Below, piece by piece: positions 8,014 to 18,870 of a stretch of DNA of 64,000 nt. Each line of letters starts with the position of its first letter. Position 1 is the stretch's first letter. The stretch covers positions 1,054,001 through 1,118,000 of the forward strand of contig NZ_CP052860.1 in assembly GCF_012935715.1 (NCBI RefSeq). The letters run 5' to 3'. The position numbers were made by a program, and so were the translations under genes. The notes under the pieces were generated by a model. It saw only the letters and a list, made by a program, of their open reading frames with translations. It did not search any database and had not been told where the DNA came from. The stretch comes from Pseudomonas sp. ADAK13 (GTDB lineage: Bacteria > Pseudomonadota > Gammaproteobacteria > Pseudomonadales > Pseudomonadaceae).

Positions 8014-9342
8014 TCAGTTCCCCTGCGGCTTATCGTCAACGATGCGGTATTCGGCACTGCGGGCGTGGGCAGTCAGCGACTCGCCACGGGCCAGCACGGA
8101 AGCGGTCTTGCCCAACTCCGACGCGCCCTGGGGCGAGCAGAAGATGATCGACGAACGCTTCTGGAAGTCATACACACCCAGCGGCGAAGAGAATCGTGCG
8201 GTACCCGAGGTCGGCAACACGTGGTTGGGACCGGCGCAGTAGTCGCCCAGGGCTTCGCTGGTGTGGCGGCCCATGAAGATCGCACCGGCGTGACGAATCA
8301 GCGGCAGCCAAGCTTGCGGGTCGGCGACGGACAACTCAAGGTGTTCCGGGGCAATGCGGTTGGCCACTTCGATGGCTTGTTCCATGTCGCGCACCTGGAT
8401 CAGGGCACCACGGCCGTTGATCGACTTCTCGATAATCTCGGCGCGTTCCATGGTCGGCAGCAGTTTGGCGATGCTGGCGGCGACCTTGTCGAGGAATTCG
8501 GCGTCCGGGCTGACCAGGATCGCCTGGGCGTCTTCGTCGTGCTCGGCCTGGGAGAACAGGTCCATGGCGATCCAGTCCGGGTCGGTCTGGCCGTCACACA
8601 CTACGAGGATTTCCGAAGGGCCGGCGATCATGTCGATGCCGACCTGGCCAAACACGTGGCGCTTGGCGGTGGCCACGTAGATGTTGCCAGGGCCCACCAC
8701 CTTGTCGACCTTCGGCACGCTTTCGGTGCCATAGGCCAGGGCCGCTACCGCTTGGGCGCCGCCGATGGTGAACACGCGATCGACGCCAGCAATGCAGGCG
8801 GCGGCCAGCACCAGTTCGTTGATTTCGCCACGCGGGGTCGGCACCACCATGACCACTTCGGTCACGCCGGCCACCTTGGCCGGAATCGCGTTCATCAGTA
8901 CCGAGGACGGGTACGACGCTTTACCGCCCGGCACGTACAGGCCGGCGCGGTCCAGCGGCGTGACCTTCTGGCCCAGCACGGTGCCGTCGGCCTCGGTGTA
9001 GCTCCAGGAGTCCTGTTTCTGTTTTTCGTGGTAGCTGCGCACCCGCGCGGCCGCTACTTCCAGGGCTTCGCGCTGGGGCGCGGTGATGCGGGTCAGGGCC
9101 AGTTCCAGGCGTTCGCGAGGCAGGATCAGGTCGGCCATGGAGGCGACGTCCAGGCCATCGAACTGCCGGGTGAAATCCACCAGCGCCGCGTCACCGCGCT
9201 CGCGCACGGCCTTGATGATGTCGAGCACCCGCTGGTTGACCGAATCGTCGGACACGCTTTCCCAGCTCAGCAGATGATCCAGATGATGGGCGAAATCCGG
9301 GTCGGCAGCGTTGAGTCGGGCAATTGCAGTGGACGTGGTCAT
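8014..9342 (-). CDS. hisD: Histidinol dehydrogenase
   Basis: Zinc enzyme that carries out the last two NAD-dependent oxidations, histidinol to histidine. The family block is visible around [26 protein letters not shown] with the following [14 protein letters not shown]. The catalytic Glu-His pair is in APEHLEL near residue 327. The [14 protein letters not shown] segment near 370 is also conserved. The length of 442 residues is typical. About 127 bases separate it from hisG; they include a GC-rich hairpin (GGGCGCGG pairing region at 9442-9465) that may be an intercistronic structure. Confidence 0.97.
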   Translation of the reverse strand: MTTSTAIARLNAADPDFAHHLDHLLSWESVSDDSVNQRVLDIIKAVRERGDAALVDFTRQFDGLDVASMADLILPRERLELALTRITAPQREALEVAAARVRSYHEKQKQDSWSYTEADGTVLGQKVTPLDRAGLYVPGGKASYPSSVLMNAIPAKVAGVTEVVMVVPTPRGEINELVLAAACIAGVDRVFTIGGAQAVAALAYGTESVPKVDKVVGPGNIYVATAKRHVFGQVGIDMIAGPSEILVVCDGQTDPDWIAMDLFSQAEHDEDAQAILVSPDAEFLDKVAASIAKLLPTMERAEIIEKSINGRGALIQVRDMEQAIEVANRIAPEHLELSVADPQAWLPLIRHAGAIFMGRHTSEALGDYCAGPNHVLPTSGTARFSSPLGVYDFQKRSSIIFCSPQGASELGKTASVLARGESLTAHARSAEYRIVDDKPQGN

Positions 9343-9469
9343 AGCGAGGGCCTCAATAGAATTGGCAAAAACTCAGGCGCCCTAAACTAGCAGTCGTTTC
9401 CGCTTGGGCACCTGAGAATTCTGGCTATGAGGCGGATAGACGGGCGCGGCTTAGGGCCGCGCGGGTGAG

Positions 9470-10105
9470 TCAACCGCGGTGTCGAGACTCCACTGCCTTG
9501 CGCAGGGTGTCGATCAACGCCTGGATACGGGCGTGCTGCATTTTCATCGAAGCTTTGTTGACGATCAGGCGGGAGCTGATGTCGGCGATAAAGTCCTGGG
9601 GCTCCAGGCCGTTGGCGCGCAGGGTGTTGCCGGTGTCGACCACGTCGATGATCTTGTCGGCCAGGCCGATCAGCGGTGCCAGTTCCATCGAGCCGTAAAG
9701 CTTGATGATGTCGACCTGGCGGCCTTGCTCGGCGTAGTAACGCTTGGCAACGTTGACGAACTTGGTTGCCACCCGCAGGCGGCCCTTAGGCTCGACGTCA
9801 CCGACACGGCCGGCGGTCATCAGCTTGCACAGCGCAATACGCAGGTCCAGCGGCTCGTACAGGCCCTGGCCGCCGTATTCCATCAACACGTCTTTACCCG
9901 CCACGCCCAGGTCGGCCGCGCCATGCTCAACGTAGGTTGGCACGTCGGTGGCCCGCACGATCAGCAGGCGAACGTCGTCCTGGGTCGTGGGGATGATCAG
10001 CTTGCGGCTCTTGTCCGGATTCTCGGTCGGCACGATGCCCGCTTCAGCCAGAAGCGGCAAAGTGTCGTCAAGGATGCGGCCCTTGGACAGTGCGATGGTC
10101 AACAT
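9470..10105 (-). CDS. hisG: ATP phosphoribosyltransferase, short (HisG_S) form
   Basis: Catalyses the first, committed step of histidine synthesis, joining ATP and PRPP. At 211 residues it is the short form, which lacks the C-terminal allosteric domain and needs the regulatory partner HisZ in other bacteria. No hisZ lies in this window. The start [19 protein letters not shown] is the family's standard N-terminus. The PRPP-binding segment [16 protein letters not shown] is near residues 152-167. It follows murA on the minus strand across a REP pair of about 240 bases, so it may have its own promoter. Confidence 0.95.
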   Translation of the reverse strand: MLTIALSKGRILDDTLPLLAEAGIVPTENPDKSRKLIIPTTQDDVRLLIVRATDVPTYVEHGAADLGVAGKDVLMEYGGQGLYEPLDLRIALCKLMTAGRVGDVEPKGRLRVATKFVNVAKRYYAEQGRQVDIIKLYGSMELAPLIGLADKIIDVVDTGNTLRANGLEPQDFIADISSRLIVNKASMKMQHARIQALIDTLRKAVESRHRG

Positions 10106-10221
10106 GGGAAACGTCAGTCCTTCATCAGGCTATTGCTGTCCGGTCGCAATCGGCGCCAGACACAGATCGAGGCCATTACAGCCTCGATTTGAAACAAACC
10201 ATTTAACAACAAACATCTTCC

Positions 10222-10320
10222 TGTGGCGAGGGAGCTTGCTCCCGCTGGACTGCGCAGCAGTCCCGGTCTAAAGGAGCAGGGCCGCTTCGCGCCCCAGCGG
10301 GAGCAAGCTCCCTCGCCACA
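10222..10320. repeat. REP pair, TGTGGCGAGGGAGCTTGCTCCC type
   Basis: Inverted arms TGTGGCGAGGGAGCTTGCTC at the left and its complement at the right end (about 10298-10320). The interior also forms smaller inverted repeats (CTGCGCAGCAG). This is a different REP family from the GTGGGAGC type. It sits between murA and hisG. Confidence 0.92.
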
Positions 10321-10345
10321 GTGACGGTGTTTGCAGTTACGGGTA

Positions 10346-11874
<1,529 letters not shown>

Positions 11875-11920
11875 GATCAACCTCTATGGGCGCCCAGTGC
11901 GCGCGGGTCGCACATCATAC

Positions 11921-11977
11921 AAAAAAGCCCCGCGCCTGCGAACCCCGCATAGCAGGACTCTGACGGGGGGCTTCTTT
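11921..11977 (-). terminator. Terminator of the mla operon
   Basis: On the minus strand GAAGCCCC pairs with GGGGCTTTTTT across a loop that carries its own CCTGC/GCAGG stem, ending in a T run. It lies just past the mlaB stop and before ibaG starts. Confidence 0.8.
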
Positions 11978-11988
11978 AATAATGTGTA

Positions 11989-12294
11989 TTAAGGATGCGC
12001 CAACAGCTCGGTCAGACCGGAAACCTCAGCGATTTCACGCATGTCTTCGGGCAATGCACGGATGCTTACCGGCTTTTTGACGGCCTGCGCATCACGCATG
12101 AAACACAGCAGCAACGACAAGCCGACGCTGCTGGATTTCACCACCGCCGAGCAATCCAGCACCAGCGCGGACGCCGTGCTGGCATTGATCAGCGCTTGCC
12201 CCTGCTTGCGCAGGGCTGGCCCGGTGCTGTAATCCAGCACGCCGCTGAGCAGCAGCTCACCGGACTCGCCAAGGCGAATGGCCGACTCGGTCAT
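11989..12294 (-). CDS. mlaB: STAS-domain protein MlaB
   Basis: Cytoplasmic STAS protein that binds the MlaF ATPase and is needed for assembly and activity of the MlaFEDB phospholipid transporter. The 101-residue product shows the STAS core, with DCSAVVKSSSVGLSLLLCFM near residues 47-66. The ATG overlaps the mlaC stop by four bases (ATGA), fixing the start and showing coupling. It ends the operon, before a strong terminator. Confidence 0.88.
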   Translation of the reverse strand: MTESAIRLGESGELLLSGVLDYSTGPALRKQGQALINASTASALVLDCSAVVKSSSVGLSLLLCFMRDAQAVKKPVSIRALPEDMREIAEVSGLTELLAHP

Positions 12295-12944
12295 TGGGCA
12301 GGCTTCCCGGCAGCTTTGTCGGTTTCTTCCTTGGCCTTGGCCACTTCGCCGGCCCAACCATTGATGGTCTTGTCCAGGTCATTGCCATTGCGCTGCATTG
12401 CATCCGCGAACTGGTCACGGAACAGCTTGCCGATGTTGATGCCGTTGATGATCACGTTACGCAGTTTCCACTCGCCGTTGACCTTCTCCAGCGTGTACTG
12501 CACCGGGTACACCGCGCCATTGTTGCCCTTGACGCTCATGTTGACGCTGGTGCGATCACCCGACTCGTCACCGGCCGGAGCGACAGTAATACCCTGGTTG
12601 TTGTATTCGAGCAGGGCATTGCCGTAGAACTGGAACAAGCCCTTCTTGAAGTTTTCCTGGAACGTCTGCATCTGCGCAGGGGTCGCCTTGCGCGAGTACT
12701 TGACGGTCATGATGCTGCGGGAAATACCTTCAGCATCGACAACAGGGCCCACGATGGTGTTGAGCGCGTTGTAGAACTGACTTGGATCCTGCTTGTACTT
12801 TTCCTTGTTGGCCGACAGGTCAGCCAACATTTTGTTGGTAGTGTCCTGCACCAGGTCATGTGCGGAACCGCCAGCAGCGGCGTTAGCCATCAACGGCAGT
12901 GCCGCAAGCAGTACCAACAGGCCACGTCGCAAAGTAGAGATCAT
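12291..12944 (-). CDS. mlaC: Periplasmic phospholipid-binding protein MlaC (Ttg2D)
   Basis: Periplasmic carrier that shuttles phospholipids between the outer-membrane MlaA complex and the inner-membrane MlaFEDB transporter. A signal peptide covers about residues 1-22 (MISTLRRGLLVLLAALPLMANA, broken at the Ala-rich end). The rest matches the MlaC/Ttg2 fold, with TVKYSRKATPAQMQTFQENF and the C-terminal WKLRNVIINGINIGKLFRDQF. An ATG five codons upstream overlaps the mlaD stop. I prefer the inner ATG because the GAGGA within the upstream codons makes a good ribosome site. It is about 217 residues. Confidence 0.93.
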   Translation of the reverse strand: MISTLRRGLLVLLAALPLMANAAAGGSAHDLVQDTTNKMLADLSANKEKYKQDPSQFYNALNTIVGPVVDAEGISRSIMTVKYSRKATPAQMQTFQENFKKGLFQFYGNALLEYNNQGITVAPAGDESGDRTSVNMSVKGNNGAVYPVQYTLEKVNGEWKLRNVIINGINIGKLFRDQFADAMQRNGNDLDKTINGWAGEVAKAKEETDKAAGKPAQ

Positions 12945-12955
12945 GAACACATTCC

Positions 12956-13423
12956 TCATTTGGCGTCTTTATTGACGGTATTGAGCAGGAATTTACCGAT
13001 CAAGTCCTCCAGCACCAACGACGACTGTGTGTCATGAATGGTCGAGCCATCCTTGAGCAGGGCTGTTTCCCCGCCCACGCTGATACCGATGTACTTCTCG
13101 CCCAGCAGGCCAGCGGTGAGGATAGACGCAGTGGAGTCAGTCGGCAGGTTATCCACCTTCTTGTCCACCTGCATGGTCACACGGCCGGTGAAGCTGTCGC
13201 GGTCCAGATCGATCGCCGTGACCTTGCCGATGGTTACACCGGCCATGGTCACTTTAGCTCTGACAGTCAAACCGGCGATATTGTCGAAGTAGGCGTAAAG
13301 TTTATAAGTATCGGCGGTGGGGCTGGCCGATAGGCCGCTGACTCGCAGGGCGAGCAACAGTAAAGCCAGGATGCCAGCCAGCAAGAAAAGGCCGACACCG
13401 ATTTCCACAGTGCGGTTTTGCAT
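12956..13423 (-). CDS. mlaD: MCE-domain protein MlaD
   Basis: Substrate-binding subunit of the Mla ABC transporter; MlaD forms a hexameric MCE ring in the periplasm, anchored in the inner membrane. One N-terminal membrane helix covers about residues 7-27. The MCE domain follows with YFDNIAGLTVRAKVTMAGV near residues 45-63, and GLLGEKYIGISVGG near 106-119. The 155-residue length is typical. Its ATG shares one base with the mlaE stop (TGATG). Confidence 0.95.
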   Translation of the reverse strand: MQNRTVEIGVGLFLLAGILALLLLALRVSGLSASPTADTYKLYAYFDNIAGLTVRAKVTMAGVTIGKVTAIDLDRDSFTGRVTMQVDKKVDNLPTDSTASILTAGLLGEKYIGISVGGETALLKDGSTIHDTQSSLVLEDLIGKFLLNTVNKDAK

Positions 13424-14220
13424 CAGAAATCTCCAAACATCAAGGCGGTCAAAATGAAGTCAAGGCCCAGTACCGCCAGCGAGGCGTACACAACGGTCTT
13501 GGTGGTGGCGCGACTGATCCCTTCAGACGTGGGCTCACAGTCATAGCCTTGGAATACGGCGATCCAGGTCACTACAAAGGCGAAAACAATACTTTTAATG
13601 ATGCCATTGAGCACGTCACCACTGAAGGTCACGCTGTTCTGCATGTTGCCCCAGTAAGAGCCGTCGTAGACCCCCAGCCAGTCAACCGCCACCCACGAAC
13701 CGCCCCAGATCCCCACCACGCTGAACACCATCGCCAGCAGTGGAAGAGAGATGAAGCCAGCCCACAGGCGCGGGGCAACAATGTACTTGAGCGGATCGAC
13801 ACCGATCATTTCCAGGCTGGACAGCTGCTCGGTGGCCTTCATGTTGCCGATTTCGGCCGTCAGCGCAGAACCGGCGCGCCCGGCAAATAGCAACGCAGTC
13901 ACCACCGGACCCAGTTCACGCAACAGGGTCAAGGCAACCATCTGCCCCACCGCCTGCTCGGAACCGTAGCTGGACAGGATATTGAAGCCCTGCAGCGCCA
14001 GCACCATGCCGATGAACACCCCGGAAACCACGATGATCACCAGGGACATCACGCCCACGGAATGCAGCTGCTTGATCAACAGGCCAAAGCCGCCGCCAAT
14101 ACCGCCGCGGCCGAGCAACGCATGAAACAGGAAAATCGTCGAACGGCCCAGCACGCCGATGATATCGATGCCGGAGCGGCCGAAAAGGCGAACCTTTTCG
14201 AGTAAAGATGTCTTGCGCAT
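13423..14220 (-). CDS. mlaE: ABC transporter permease MlaE
   Basis: Inner-membrane permease of the phospholipid transporter that maintains outer-membrane lipid asymmetry. It has 265 residues and about five or six hydrophobic segments. The family signature region around [20 protein letters not shown] and [21 protein letters not shown] is clear. The start ATG overlaps the mlaF stop by one base. In Pseudomonas the operon was first described as ttg2 (toluene tolerance), so solvent and detergent resistance is the expected phenotype. Confidence 0.96.
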   Translation of the reverse strand: MRKTSLLEKVRLFGRSGIDIIGVLGRSTIFLFHALLGRGGIGGGFGLLIKQLHSVGVMSLVIIVVSGVFIGMVLALQGFNILSSYGSEQAVGQMVALTLLRELGPVVTALLFAGRAGSALTAEIGNMKATEQLSSLEMIGVDPLKYIVAPRLWAGFISLPLLAMVFSVVGIWGGSWVAVDWLGVYDGSYWGNMQNSVTFSGDVLNGIIKSIVFAFVVTWIAVFQGYDCEPTSEGISRATTKTVVYASLAVLGLDFILTALMFGDF

Positions 14221-15029
14221 CAACGCTTCCCCAGAAGATCTGAGCGGTAGTCCGCTGCCGGAAAGTGAAAAGGCACCGGGCCATCGGGATCGCCGGTCAT
14301 GAATTGGCGAATGCGCGGGTTATCTGCGTTCATCAGCTCTTCAGGCGTGCCCTGCCCCAGCACCTGGCCATCGCCCACTACATAGAGGTAGTCGGCAATG
14401 CTCGCGGTCTCGGCCAGGTCGTGGGAGACCACGATACTGGTGATACCCAGCGCATCATTGAGCAGGCGGATCAGGCGTACCAGGACCCCCATGGCAATCG
14501 GGTCCTGGCCAACGAACGGTTCGTCGTACATGAGAATCTGCGGGTCGAGGGCGATGGCACGCGCAAGGGCCACGCGACGCTTCATACCACCGGACAGTTC
14601 GTCGGGCATCAGGTCGATGGCACCGCGCAGTCCTACGGCCTGCAGTTTCAGTAACACAATGTCACGAATCATTTCATCGGACAGCTGTGTATGCACCCGC
14701 AGCGGGAACGCCACGTTTTCGAAAACGTCGAGGTCGGTAAACAGCGCACCGCTCTGGAACAGCACGCCCATATGCTTGCGGGCATCGAACAGGTCGCTGC
14801 GCGAAAGGGTCGGCAGGTTCTGGCCATTCACCCAGACTTCACCGGCGGAGGGGCGCAATTGCATGCCCATCAGGCGCAGCAGCGTCGTCTTGCCGCAGCC
14901 GGAAGGCCCCATGATGCCCGTGACTTTGCCACGGGGAATGCGAATATCCACATTATTGAAGATGCTGCGCGTACCGCGCTTGAAGGAAAGGCCCTTCAGC
15001 TCGACCGCGTAGGCGTTATCGGCACTCAT
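14220..15029 (-). CDS. mlaF: ABC transporter ATP-binding protein MlaF
   Basis: ATPase of the MlaFEDB phospholipid transporter. Walker [10 protein letters not shown] is at residues 41-49, the signature LSGGMKRR at 145-152, and Walker B ILMYDEP at 165-171, followed by the D-loop GQDP. The 269-residue length is normal. It leads the mlaFEDCB operon. The intergenic region to kdsD, about 290 bases, holds divergent promoters. MlaB binding is known for the family at the ATPase C-terminal part. Confidence 0.96.
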   Translation of the reverse strand: MSADNAYAVELKGLSFKRGTRSIFNNVDIRIPRGKVTGIMGPSGCGKTTLLRLMGMQLRPSAGEVWVNGQNLPTLSRSDLFDARKHMGVLFQSGALFTDLDVFENVAFPLRVHTQLSDEMIRDIVLLKLQAVGLRGAIDLMPDELSGGMKRRVALARAIALDPQILMYDEPFVGQDPIAMGVLVRLIRLLNDALGITSIVVSHDLAETASIADYLYVVGDGQVLGQGTPEELMNADNPRIRQFMTGDPDGPVPFHFPAADYRSDLLGKR

Positions 15030-15281
15030 CTAAACTCCTTGGGATGCAGCCTTTCACTCAGACACCTTATTTTCGACAAATGCTTGCGCCGAATAGACAT
15101 AAAGGCTGTGCGGACCGAACTGGCGGCGAACTATATCACTGCTGGTACAGCGCCCCCAAGGCCGGAACAGAGCTTGTTCAGAAACAGGACAGGTAAAAAA
15201 TCCTTGCTGAGGATCAATCTCAACCACAGGGCTGATGAATAAAGCCTGACGAACTTGCGTGAGGGAATTGATCATTACCGC

Positions 15282-15287
15282 TATAAT
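15282..15287 (+). promoter_or_regulatory. Candidate -10 element for kdsD
   Basis: A perfect TATAAT lies 35 bases before the kdsD ATG. No convincing -35 hexamer is seen at 16-18 bases, so the promoter may be weak or activator-dependent. Confidence 0.5.
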
Positions 15288-15321
15288 CGCCGACTTTTCG
15301 TCAGGCTATACGATTTCAGAC

Positions 15322-16296
15322 ATGAGCCAATCCAGCGACCTTATTCAATCCGCACAACGCACCATCCGCCTCGAGCTTGAAGCCGTAGAAGGTTTACTGG
15401 CCCATATCGACGCGGATTTCGTACGCGCATGCGAGATGATTCTGGCCAGCAAGGGCCGCGTAGTCGTGGTCGGCATGGGCAAATCCGGGCATGTCGGCAA
15501 CAAGATCGCCGCCACCCTGGCAAGCACCGGGACCACCGCGTTCTTCGTGCACCCGGCCGAAGCCAGCCACGGAGACATGGGCATGATCACGCGGGATGAC
15601 ATCATCCTGGCGCTGTCCAACTCCGGCACCACCAACGAAATCGTGACCCTGCTGCCGCTGATCAAGCGCCTGGGCATCCAACTGATCAGCGTGACCGGCA
15701 ACCCGGACTCGACGCTGGCCAAAGCCGCCGAAGTGAATTTGAACGTGCACGTTGCCGAAGAGGCCTGCCCACTGAACCTGGCACCCACCTCCTCCACCAC
15801 TGCCGCCCTGGTCATGGGCGATGCACTGGCCGTGGCATTGCTGGAAGCTCGCGGGTTTACCGCCGAAGACTTCGCGTTCTCCCATCCGGGTGGCGCCCTG
15901 GGCCGTCGCCTGCTGCTGAAAGTGGAAAACGTGATGCACGCCGGCGACGAGTTGCCACAAGTGGCGCGCGGCACCTTGCTTAAGGACGCCTTGATGGAAA
16001 TGACCCTCAAGCGCCTCGGCATGACCGTGATCCTGGAGCCCGACGGGCGCCTGGCCGGGGTTTTCACCGACGGTGACCTGCGCCGCACCCTGGACCGCAG
16101 CCTCGACATCCAGACCGCAACCATCGACGAAGTCATGACGCCTCACGGCAAGACCGCCCGCCCCGACATGCTCGCAGCCGAAGCGCTGAAGATCATGGAA
16201 GACCATAAAATCCTGGCGCTGGTGGTGGTCGACGGCGACGACCGCCCGGTTGGCGCCCTGAACATGCACGACTTGCTGCGTGCAGGAGTGATGTAA
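15322..16296 (+). CDS. kdsD: D-arabinose 5-phosphate isomerase (KpsF/GutQ family)
   Basis: Interconverts ribulose 5-phosphate and arabinose 5-phosphate, the first step of KDO synthesis for LPS. A SIS domain spans about residues 40-170, with GMGKSGHVGNKIAATLASTG and the SNSGTTNE phosphosugar loop. Two CBS domains follow (about 205-265 and 270-324). The 324-residue length is typical. The chosen ATG gives MSQSSDLIQ. It is followed at once by kdsC, and the run continues into lptCAB, so KDO supply and LPS export are co-ordinated. Confidence 0.96.
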   Translation: MSQSSDLIQSAQRTIRLELEAVEGLLAHIDADFVRACEMILASKGRVVVVGMGKSGHVGNKIAATLASTGTTAFFVHPAEASHGDMGMITRDDIILALSNSGTTNEIVTLLPLIKRLGIQLISVTGNPDSTLAKAAEVNLNVHVAEEACPLNLAPTSSTTAALVMGDALAVALLEARGFTAEDFAFSHPGGALGRRLLLKVENVMHAGDELPQVARGTLLKDALMEMTLKRLGMTVILEPDGRLAGVFTDGDLRRTLDRSLDIQTATIDEVMTPHGKTARPDMLAAEALKIMEDHKILALVVVDGDDRPVGALNMHDLLRAGVM

Positions 16297-16821
16297 ATGA
16301 CCACCGATCTGTTGCAACGGGGCAAGAACATCAAGCTGGCGATTTTCGACGTCGACGGCGTACTGACGGATGGCCGCCTGTACTTCCTGGAAGACGGCAG
16401 CGAGTTCAAGACGTTCAACACCCTCGACGGCCAGGGCATCAAGATGCTGATGGCCGCGGGCGTGCAAACCGGCATCATCAGCGGTCGCAAGACCCCGGTT
16501 GTGGAACGCCGCGCACAAAACCTGGGGATTCCTCACCTGTATCAGGGCCGCGAGGATAAACTGGTGGTCCTGGACGAGCTTCTTGGCCAACTCAACCTAA
16601 GCTATGAACAGGTCGCCTACCTTGGTGACGATTTACCCGACCTGCCGGTGATTCGCCGGGTCGGCCTGGGCATGGCCGTGGCCAATGCGGCGGCGTTCGT
16701 TCGCGAACACGCCCATGGCGTCACCACCGCCCGCGGCGGCGAAGGCGCCGCCCGCGAGTTCTGCGAATTGATTCTGCGCGCCCAAGGCAGCCTTGAAGCG
16801 GCTCACGCCGCCTACCTATAG
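16297..16821 (+). CDS. kdsC: KDO 8-phosphate phosphatase
   Basis: HAD-family phosphatase that frees KDO from KDO-8-P. The nucleophile motif FDVDGVLTDG places D18 and D20 as catalytic aspartates. The later loops ISGRKTPVVERRAQ and YLGDDLPDLPVI (motif IV) are also present. The 174-residue length fits the C0-type tetrameric phosphatases. The ATG abuts the kdsD TAA with no gap, indicating one transcript. Confidence 0.96.
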   Translation: MTTDLLQRGKNIKLAIFDVDGVLTDGRLYFLEDGSEFKTFNTLDGQGIKMLMAAGVQTGIISGRKTPVVERRAQNLGIPHLYQGREDKLVVLDELLGQLNLSYEQVAYLGDDLPDLPVIRRVGLGMAVANAAAFVREHAHGVTTARGGEGAAREFCELILRAQGSLEAAHAAYL

Positions 16822-16829
16822 AGCGTTTT

Positions 16830-17402
16830 ATGCTGAGTAAAAAGATTCGCAATTTTCTGATATTTGCCATCATCGCCGCCGTGTTCCTCGCGGTCGGCTA
16901 CTGGAATATCAGCCCGGAGCGCTTCCTCGACAAGCCTGTTGCGCAGGTCGACGAGAGCGCTATCGACTATTACGCCATCAACGCCCACAGCATCCAGTAC
17001 CTGCCCGATGGCAAGGTTCAGTATGAAATGACCTCCGACAAGGTCGAACACTTGAAGGCATCCGAGGTCACTTTGCTGACCAAGCCGGACATGAACCTGT
17101 ATCGCGGCGCCGAATTCCCGTGGCACGTCACCAGTGAGCGTGGCGAAGTCAACCCGGACGGCACCCAGGTGGAATTGATTGACTCGGTGCGCGTAGCCCG
17201 TACCGACGCCAAGGACCGCGACACCATTATTACCAGCAGTCGCATGACCGTATTCCCACAGAAGCAATATGCGCAGACCGAGCAAGACGTTAGAATCGAC
17301 GGCGCTGGCGGTGTATCGACTGGCAAGGGAATGAAAGCGTATTTGAAAGAAAGCAGGATACACCTGCTATCGAACGTAAGAGGACAGTATGAGGCTCGTT
17401 AA
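16830..17402 (+). CDS. lptC: LPS export protein LptC
   Basis: Bitopic inner-membrane protein that passes LPS from the LptB2FG extractor to LptA. One N-terminal membrane helix covers residues 8-24 (FLIFAIIAAVFLAVGYW), followed by a periplasmic beta-jellyroll of about 165 residues with HSIQYLPDGKVQYEMTSDKV and VTSERGEVNPDG strands. It starts 9 bases after kdsC. Its last 14 bases overlap the start of lptA in another frame. Confidence 0.94.
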   Translation: MLSKKIRNFLIFAIIAAVFLAVGYWNISPERFLDKPVAQVDESAIDYYAINAHSIQYLPDGKVQYEMTSDKVEHLKASEVTLLTKPDMNLYRGAEFPWHVTSERGEVNPDGTQVELIDSVRVARTDAKDRDTIITSSRMTVFPQKQYAQTEQDVRIDGAGGVSTGKGMKAYLKESRIHLLSNVRGQYEAR

Positions 17403-17961
17403 AACCCTCCCTATTTTGCTCGGCCTGGGCGCAGCACTGGGAAGCGTGAGCGCCTGGGCTCTGCCGAACGATAGCCAGCAACCGATCCACATTCAGGCCG
17501 ATGATGCGCAACTGGATGACAAGAAAGGTATTGCGACCTACACCGGCGACGTCATCATCACTCAAGGCTCGATGAAAGTGACGGGTAATACCGTGACACT
17601 GACTCGCACCCCGGCAGGCGATATCGACGTGGTCACTTCGGTCGGCAACCTGGCGTATTTCGAACAGCTGCAAAAAGTGGGCGACCCGACGCCGGTCAAA
17701 GGCTACGGCAAGACGATCCAGTACCACGCGCAGCAAAATCGCATCGTGCTGATCGATCAGGCCAGGGTCATCAATGACGGCAACACCACTGACGGCGAAA
17801 AAATCGTCTATGACACGGTGAAGCAGATTGCCCAGGCCGGTCGTGCCACCGGTACGAAGATCGGCACGCCGAAGCCGCGCATCGATATGGTTATCCAGCC
17901 GAAGCAGAAAGCCGACGCCGCCCAGCCGACGCCGAAAACCGACGCGAAGAAGGCGAATTAA
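17389..17961 (+). CDS. lptA: LPS transport periplasmic protein LptA
   Basis: Periplasmic bridge protein that polymerises head-to-tail and carries LPS from LptC to LptD. A signal peptide is seen at residues 1-24 (hydrophobic [16 protein letters not shown]). The OstA-type domain contains [20 protein letters not shown] and [15 protein letters not shown]. The C-terminal tail is Lys/Ala/Pro rich and low in complexity. The length is 190 residues. It overlaps lptC by 14 bases and lptB by one base (TAATG). Confidence 0.94.
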   Translation: MRLVKTLPILLGLGAALGSVSAWALPNDSQQPIHIQADDAQLDDKKGIATYTGDVIITQGSMKVTGNTVTLTRTPAGDIDVVTSVGNLAYFEQLQKVGDPTPVKGYGKTIQYHAQQNRIVLIDQARVINDGNTTDGEKIVYDTVKQIAQAGRATGTKIGTPKPRIDMVIQPKQKADAAQPTPKTDAKKAN

Positions 17962-18686
17962 TGGCAACCCTGAAAGCCCAGCATCTGGCCAAGGCCTATA
18001 AAAGCCGTCAGGTCGTGCGCGACGTCAGCCTGTCGATCGACAGCGGCCAGATCGTCGGCTTGCTCGGCCCCAACGGTGCCGGCAAGACCACCTGTTTCTA
18101 CATGATTGTCGGCCTGGTTCAGGCCGATCAAGGCCGCGTGCTGATCGACGACCTGGACGTCAGCCACCAGCCGATGCACGGTCGTGCACAGGCGGGTATC
18201 GGCTATCTTCCCCAGGAAGCGTCGATCTTCCGCAAACTGTCGGTTTCCGACAACATCATGGCGATCCTCGAGACCCGCAAGGAACTCGACCGCGCCGGGC
18301 GCAAGAAAGAGCTGGAAAGCCTGTTGCAGGAATTCCACATCAACCACATTCGCGACAACCTCGGCATGAGCCTTTCCGGCGGCGAGCGTCGTCGCGTGGA
18401 AATCGCCCGTGCCCTGGCCACTGCGCCGAAGTTCATCCTGCTGGACGAACCTTTCGCCGGTGTCGACCCGATCTCCGTCGGCGACATCAAGCAGATCATC
18501 CATCACCTCAAGGCCAAGGGCATCGGTGTGTTGATCACCGACCACAACGTCCGTGAGACCCTCGATATCTGCGAAACCGCCTACATCGTCAACGATGGAC
18601 AGCTGATTGCCGAAGGTGACTCTGCCACTATCCTGGCCAACGAACTGGTCAAGGAAGTGTATCTGGGTCACGAGTTCCGCCTGTAA
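17961..18686 (+). CDS. lptB: LPS export ATPase LptB
   Basis: ATPase of the LptB2FGC complex that powers LPS extraction from the inner membrane. Walker [10 protein letters not shown] is at residues 36-44, the signature LSGGERRR at 138-145, and Walker B FILLDEP with E163. The [11 protein letters not shown] and EFHINHI segments are typical of the LptB group. The 241-residue length is normal. It ends the kdsD-kdsC-lptCAB run; a long hairpin follows before rpoN. Confidence 0.97.
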   Translation: MATLKAQHLAKAYKSRQVVRDVSLSIDSGQIVGLLGPNGAGKTTCFYMIVGLVQADQGRVLIDDLDVSHQPMHGRAQAGIGYLPQEASIFRKLSVSDNIMAILETRKELDRAGRKKELESLLQEFHINHIRDNLGMSLSGGERRRVEIARALATAPKFILLDEPFAGVDPISVGDIKQIIHHLKAKGIGVLITDHNVRETLDICETAYIVNDGQLIAEGDSATILANELVKEVYLGHEFRL

Positions 18687-18714
18687 ACACGGTGGTATCA
18701 GGCCATTCGCCATG

Positions 18715-18763
18715 GAGCGCGGGAGTCAATAAAAACCTCAGTATTTTTATTGTTACCGCGCTC
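18715..18763. terminator. Long two-part hairpin between lptB and rpoN
   Basis: Outer arms GAGCGCGG (18715-18722) and CCGCGCTC (18756-18763) enclose inner arms CAATAAAAA (18727-18735) and TTTTTATTG (18744-18752) around an 8-base loop. The T-rich inner arm may act as a terminator or attenuator for lptB. There is no long T run after the outer stem, so other roles are possible. Confidence 0.6.
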
Positions 18764-18788
18764 TAGGCAAAGCCCCCGATATCAGGCA

Positions 18789-18794
18789 TATAAT
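18789..18794 (+). promoter_or_regulatory. Candidate -10 element for rpoN
   Basis: TATAAT lies about 76 bases before the rpoN ATG, just after the long hairpin. No clear -35 partner is seen. Confidence 0.4.
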
Positions 18795-18870
18795 TTGCTT
18801 ATGTTTGGCGCTCACGCGCCCTGTCGTGGATGGCGCATTGCGCCGGCGAATAAGGTGTTAAGCCCCTGCC

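Noticed and set aside
7228..9390. Plus-strand frame of 720 residues
   Set aside because: It is the antisense shadow of hisD and part of hisC; long antisense frames are common at this GC content.
15259..15321. N-terminal extension of kdsD
   Set aside because: The extension would overlap the TATAAT element and does not resemble KdsD proteins.
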